NCBI GenBank assembly: GCA_000434115.1
Contig: FR893951.1
Span: 1-6,378, forward strand
From: Roseburia sp. CAG:309
Lineage (GTDB): Bacteria; Bacillota; Clostridia; Lachnospirales; Lachnospiraceae
Direction of reading: 5' to 3'
DNA length: 6,378 nt
Positions within the stretch are counted from its first letter, which is position 1; the number at the start of each line of letters is the position of its first letter. This document shows, one piece after another, positions 5,498 to 6,378 of this stretch. The position numbers and the translations under genes are program-made. The notes beneath the pieces were generated by a model. The model was not told the origin of the DNA. It saw nothing but the letters and a program-made list of their open reading frames with translations, and did no database searches.

Positions 5498-5547
5498 AGT
5501 ATCAAGACAAAAGGGGAAACCCACAAGAATGAAATGGAGGATACATA

Positions 5548-6378
5548 ATGGGATTAATTAAAGCAATCGGAGGGGCGATCCGCGGTACGATGGCAGATCA
5601 GTGGAAAGAATATTTTTACTGTGATGCGATGGAAGCGGATGTCCTTGTGACGAAAGGACAGAAGAGAAAAAGCGGAAAATTCGGTACATCCAACAAAGGA
5701 AATGATAATATCATTTCCAATGGATCCGTGATCGCGGTCAATGAAGGCCAGTGTATGATTATTGTAGATCAAGGAAAAGTGGTTGAATTTTGTGCGGAAG
5801 CAGGCGAATTTATGTATGATACTTCGACAGAACCAAGTTTGTTCTGCGGAGATTTGGGAGATACGATCAAACAGACATTTTCTACGATTGGAAAACGTTT
5901 TACCTTTGGCGGAGATACCGGAAAAGACCAGCGCGTGTATTTCTTTAATACGAAAGAAATTATGGGAAATAAATACGGGACAGCCAATCCGATCCCATTC
6001 CGCGTGGTAGATACGAACATCGGACTGGATGTGGATATCTCGGTGCGCTGCAATGGAGAATATTCGTATAAAATTTTTGATCCGATCTTATTCTATACCA
6101 ATGTGTGCGGAAATGTGACGGACGAATATACCAGAGATGAGATTGATTCGCAGTTAAAAACCGAACTTATGACGGCATTACAGCCGGCATTTGCGAGAAT
6201 TTCAGAACTTGGAATCCGTTACAGCGCAGTTCCGGCACATACGAAAGAGGTCGCAGATGCGCTGAATCAGGAATTGTCGGAGCAGTGGGGAAAACTTCGC
6301 GGACTTCAGATCGTTGCCTTTGGTGTGAACACAATTAAAGCATCCGAAGAAGACGAGCAGATGATCAAAGAGATGCAG
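5548..6378 (+). CDS. SPFH-domain protein, YdjI/virion-core-like, 3' end outside window
   Basis: The frame is open from ATG 5548 to the right edge, 277 residues without a stop. The start is set by GGAGG at 5536-5540 (7-nt spacing) behind a good promoter. The protein resembles Bacillus subtilis YdjI, an SPFH-superfamily member often annotated as a virion core protein homologue. Supporting segments are the N-terminal Gly/Lys-rich helix (MGLIKAIGGAIRGTMADQWK), SNGSVIAVNEGQCMIIVDQGKVVEF at about 57-81, AGEFMYDTSTEPSLF at 85-99, VYFFNTKEIMGNKYGT at 130-145 and the C-terminal helix region with LGIRYSAVP at 221-229. No signal peptide or clear transmembrane helix is visible. Relatives are thought to work at the membrane as scaffolds. 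In B. subtilis ydjI lies with pspA in a SigW-controlled envelope-stress operon; here the gene has a sigma-A promoter. Some relatives end in zinc ribbons, which would lie beyond the window. Confidence 0.85.
   Translation, partial: MGLIKAIGGAIRGTMADQWKEYFYCDAMEADVLVTKGQKRKSGKFGTSNKGNDNIISNGSVIAVNEGQCMIIVDQGKVVEFCAEAGEFMYDTSTEPSLFCGDLGDTIKQTFSTIGKRFTFGGDTGKDQRVYFFNTKEIMGNKYGTANPIPFRVVDTNIGLDVDISVRCNGEYSYKIFDPILFYTNVCGNVTDEYTRDEIDSQLKTELMTALQPAFARISELGIRYSAVPAHTKEVADALNQELSEQWGKLRGLQIVAFGVNTIKASEEDEQMIKEMQ

Noticed and set aside
1..6378. CRISPR array, tRNA, rRNA, insertion sequence or phage genes
   Set aside because: No spaced direct repeats, no cloverleaf, no transposase or integrase motifs and no phage structural genes were seen on either strand.

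Overview
The window looks like core chromosome of a spore-forming Firmicute, most likely a member of the Clostridia close to Lachnospiraceae. The reasons are the tlyA-nadK-argR gene order, the YebC N-terminus reading MSGHSKFANIKHKK, strong GGAGG-type ribosome binding sites, an alpha/beta-type small acid-soluble spore protein, and a RecU-type Holliday junction resolvase. Every gene lies on the + strand. I see no mobile element, CRISPR array, tRNA or rRNA.

Region 1 (1-1844) is an operon-like block. It holds the C-terminal part of the TlyA-family rRNA methyltransferase, NAD kinase (overlapping tlyA by an ATGA) and the arginine repressor ArgR. In many Clostridia recN follows argR; here yebC follows after 46 bp.

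Region 2 (1824-2693) is yebC. It has a good housekeeping-type promoter inside the end of argR, and a long imperfect hairpin lies behind the gene.

Region 3 (2717-5038) begins with an ECF-type promoter. It continues with an ECF sigma factor, a membrane-bound zinc-finger anti-sigma factor with a large extracytoplasmic part, and RecU. The spacings are only 5 and 25 bp and I see no terminator, so recU may be co-transcribed with the sigma/anti-sigma pair. That would tie a recombination enzyme to an envelope-stress regulator, and it is the most unusual arrangement in the window.

Region 4 (5039-5467) is a spore-protein gene. A strong 16-bp hairpin without a U-tract precedes it and a textbook intrinsic terminator follows it.

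Region 5 (5469-6378) is a gene for a YdjI-like SPFH-domain protein. It has its own near-consensus sigma-A promoter, which starts right behind the terminator, and the gene runs off the window. Most of the window is ordinary. The points of interest are the sensor part of the anti-sigma factor, the possible sigma/anti-sigma/recU operon, and the two hairpins that are not standard terminators.
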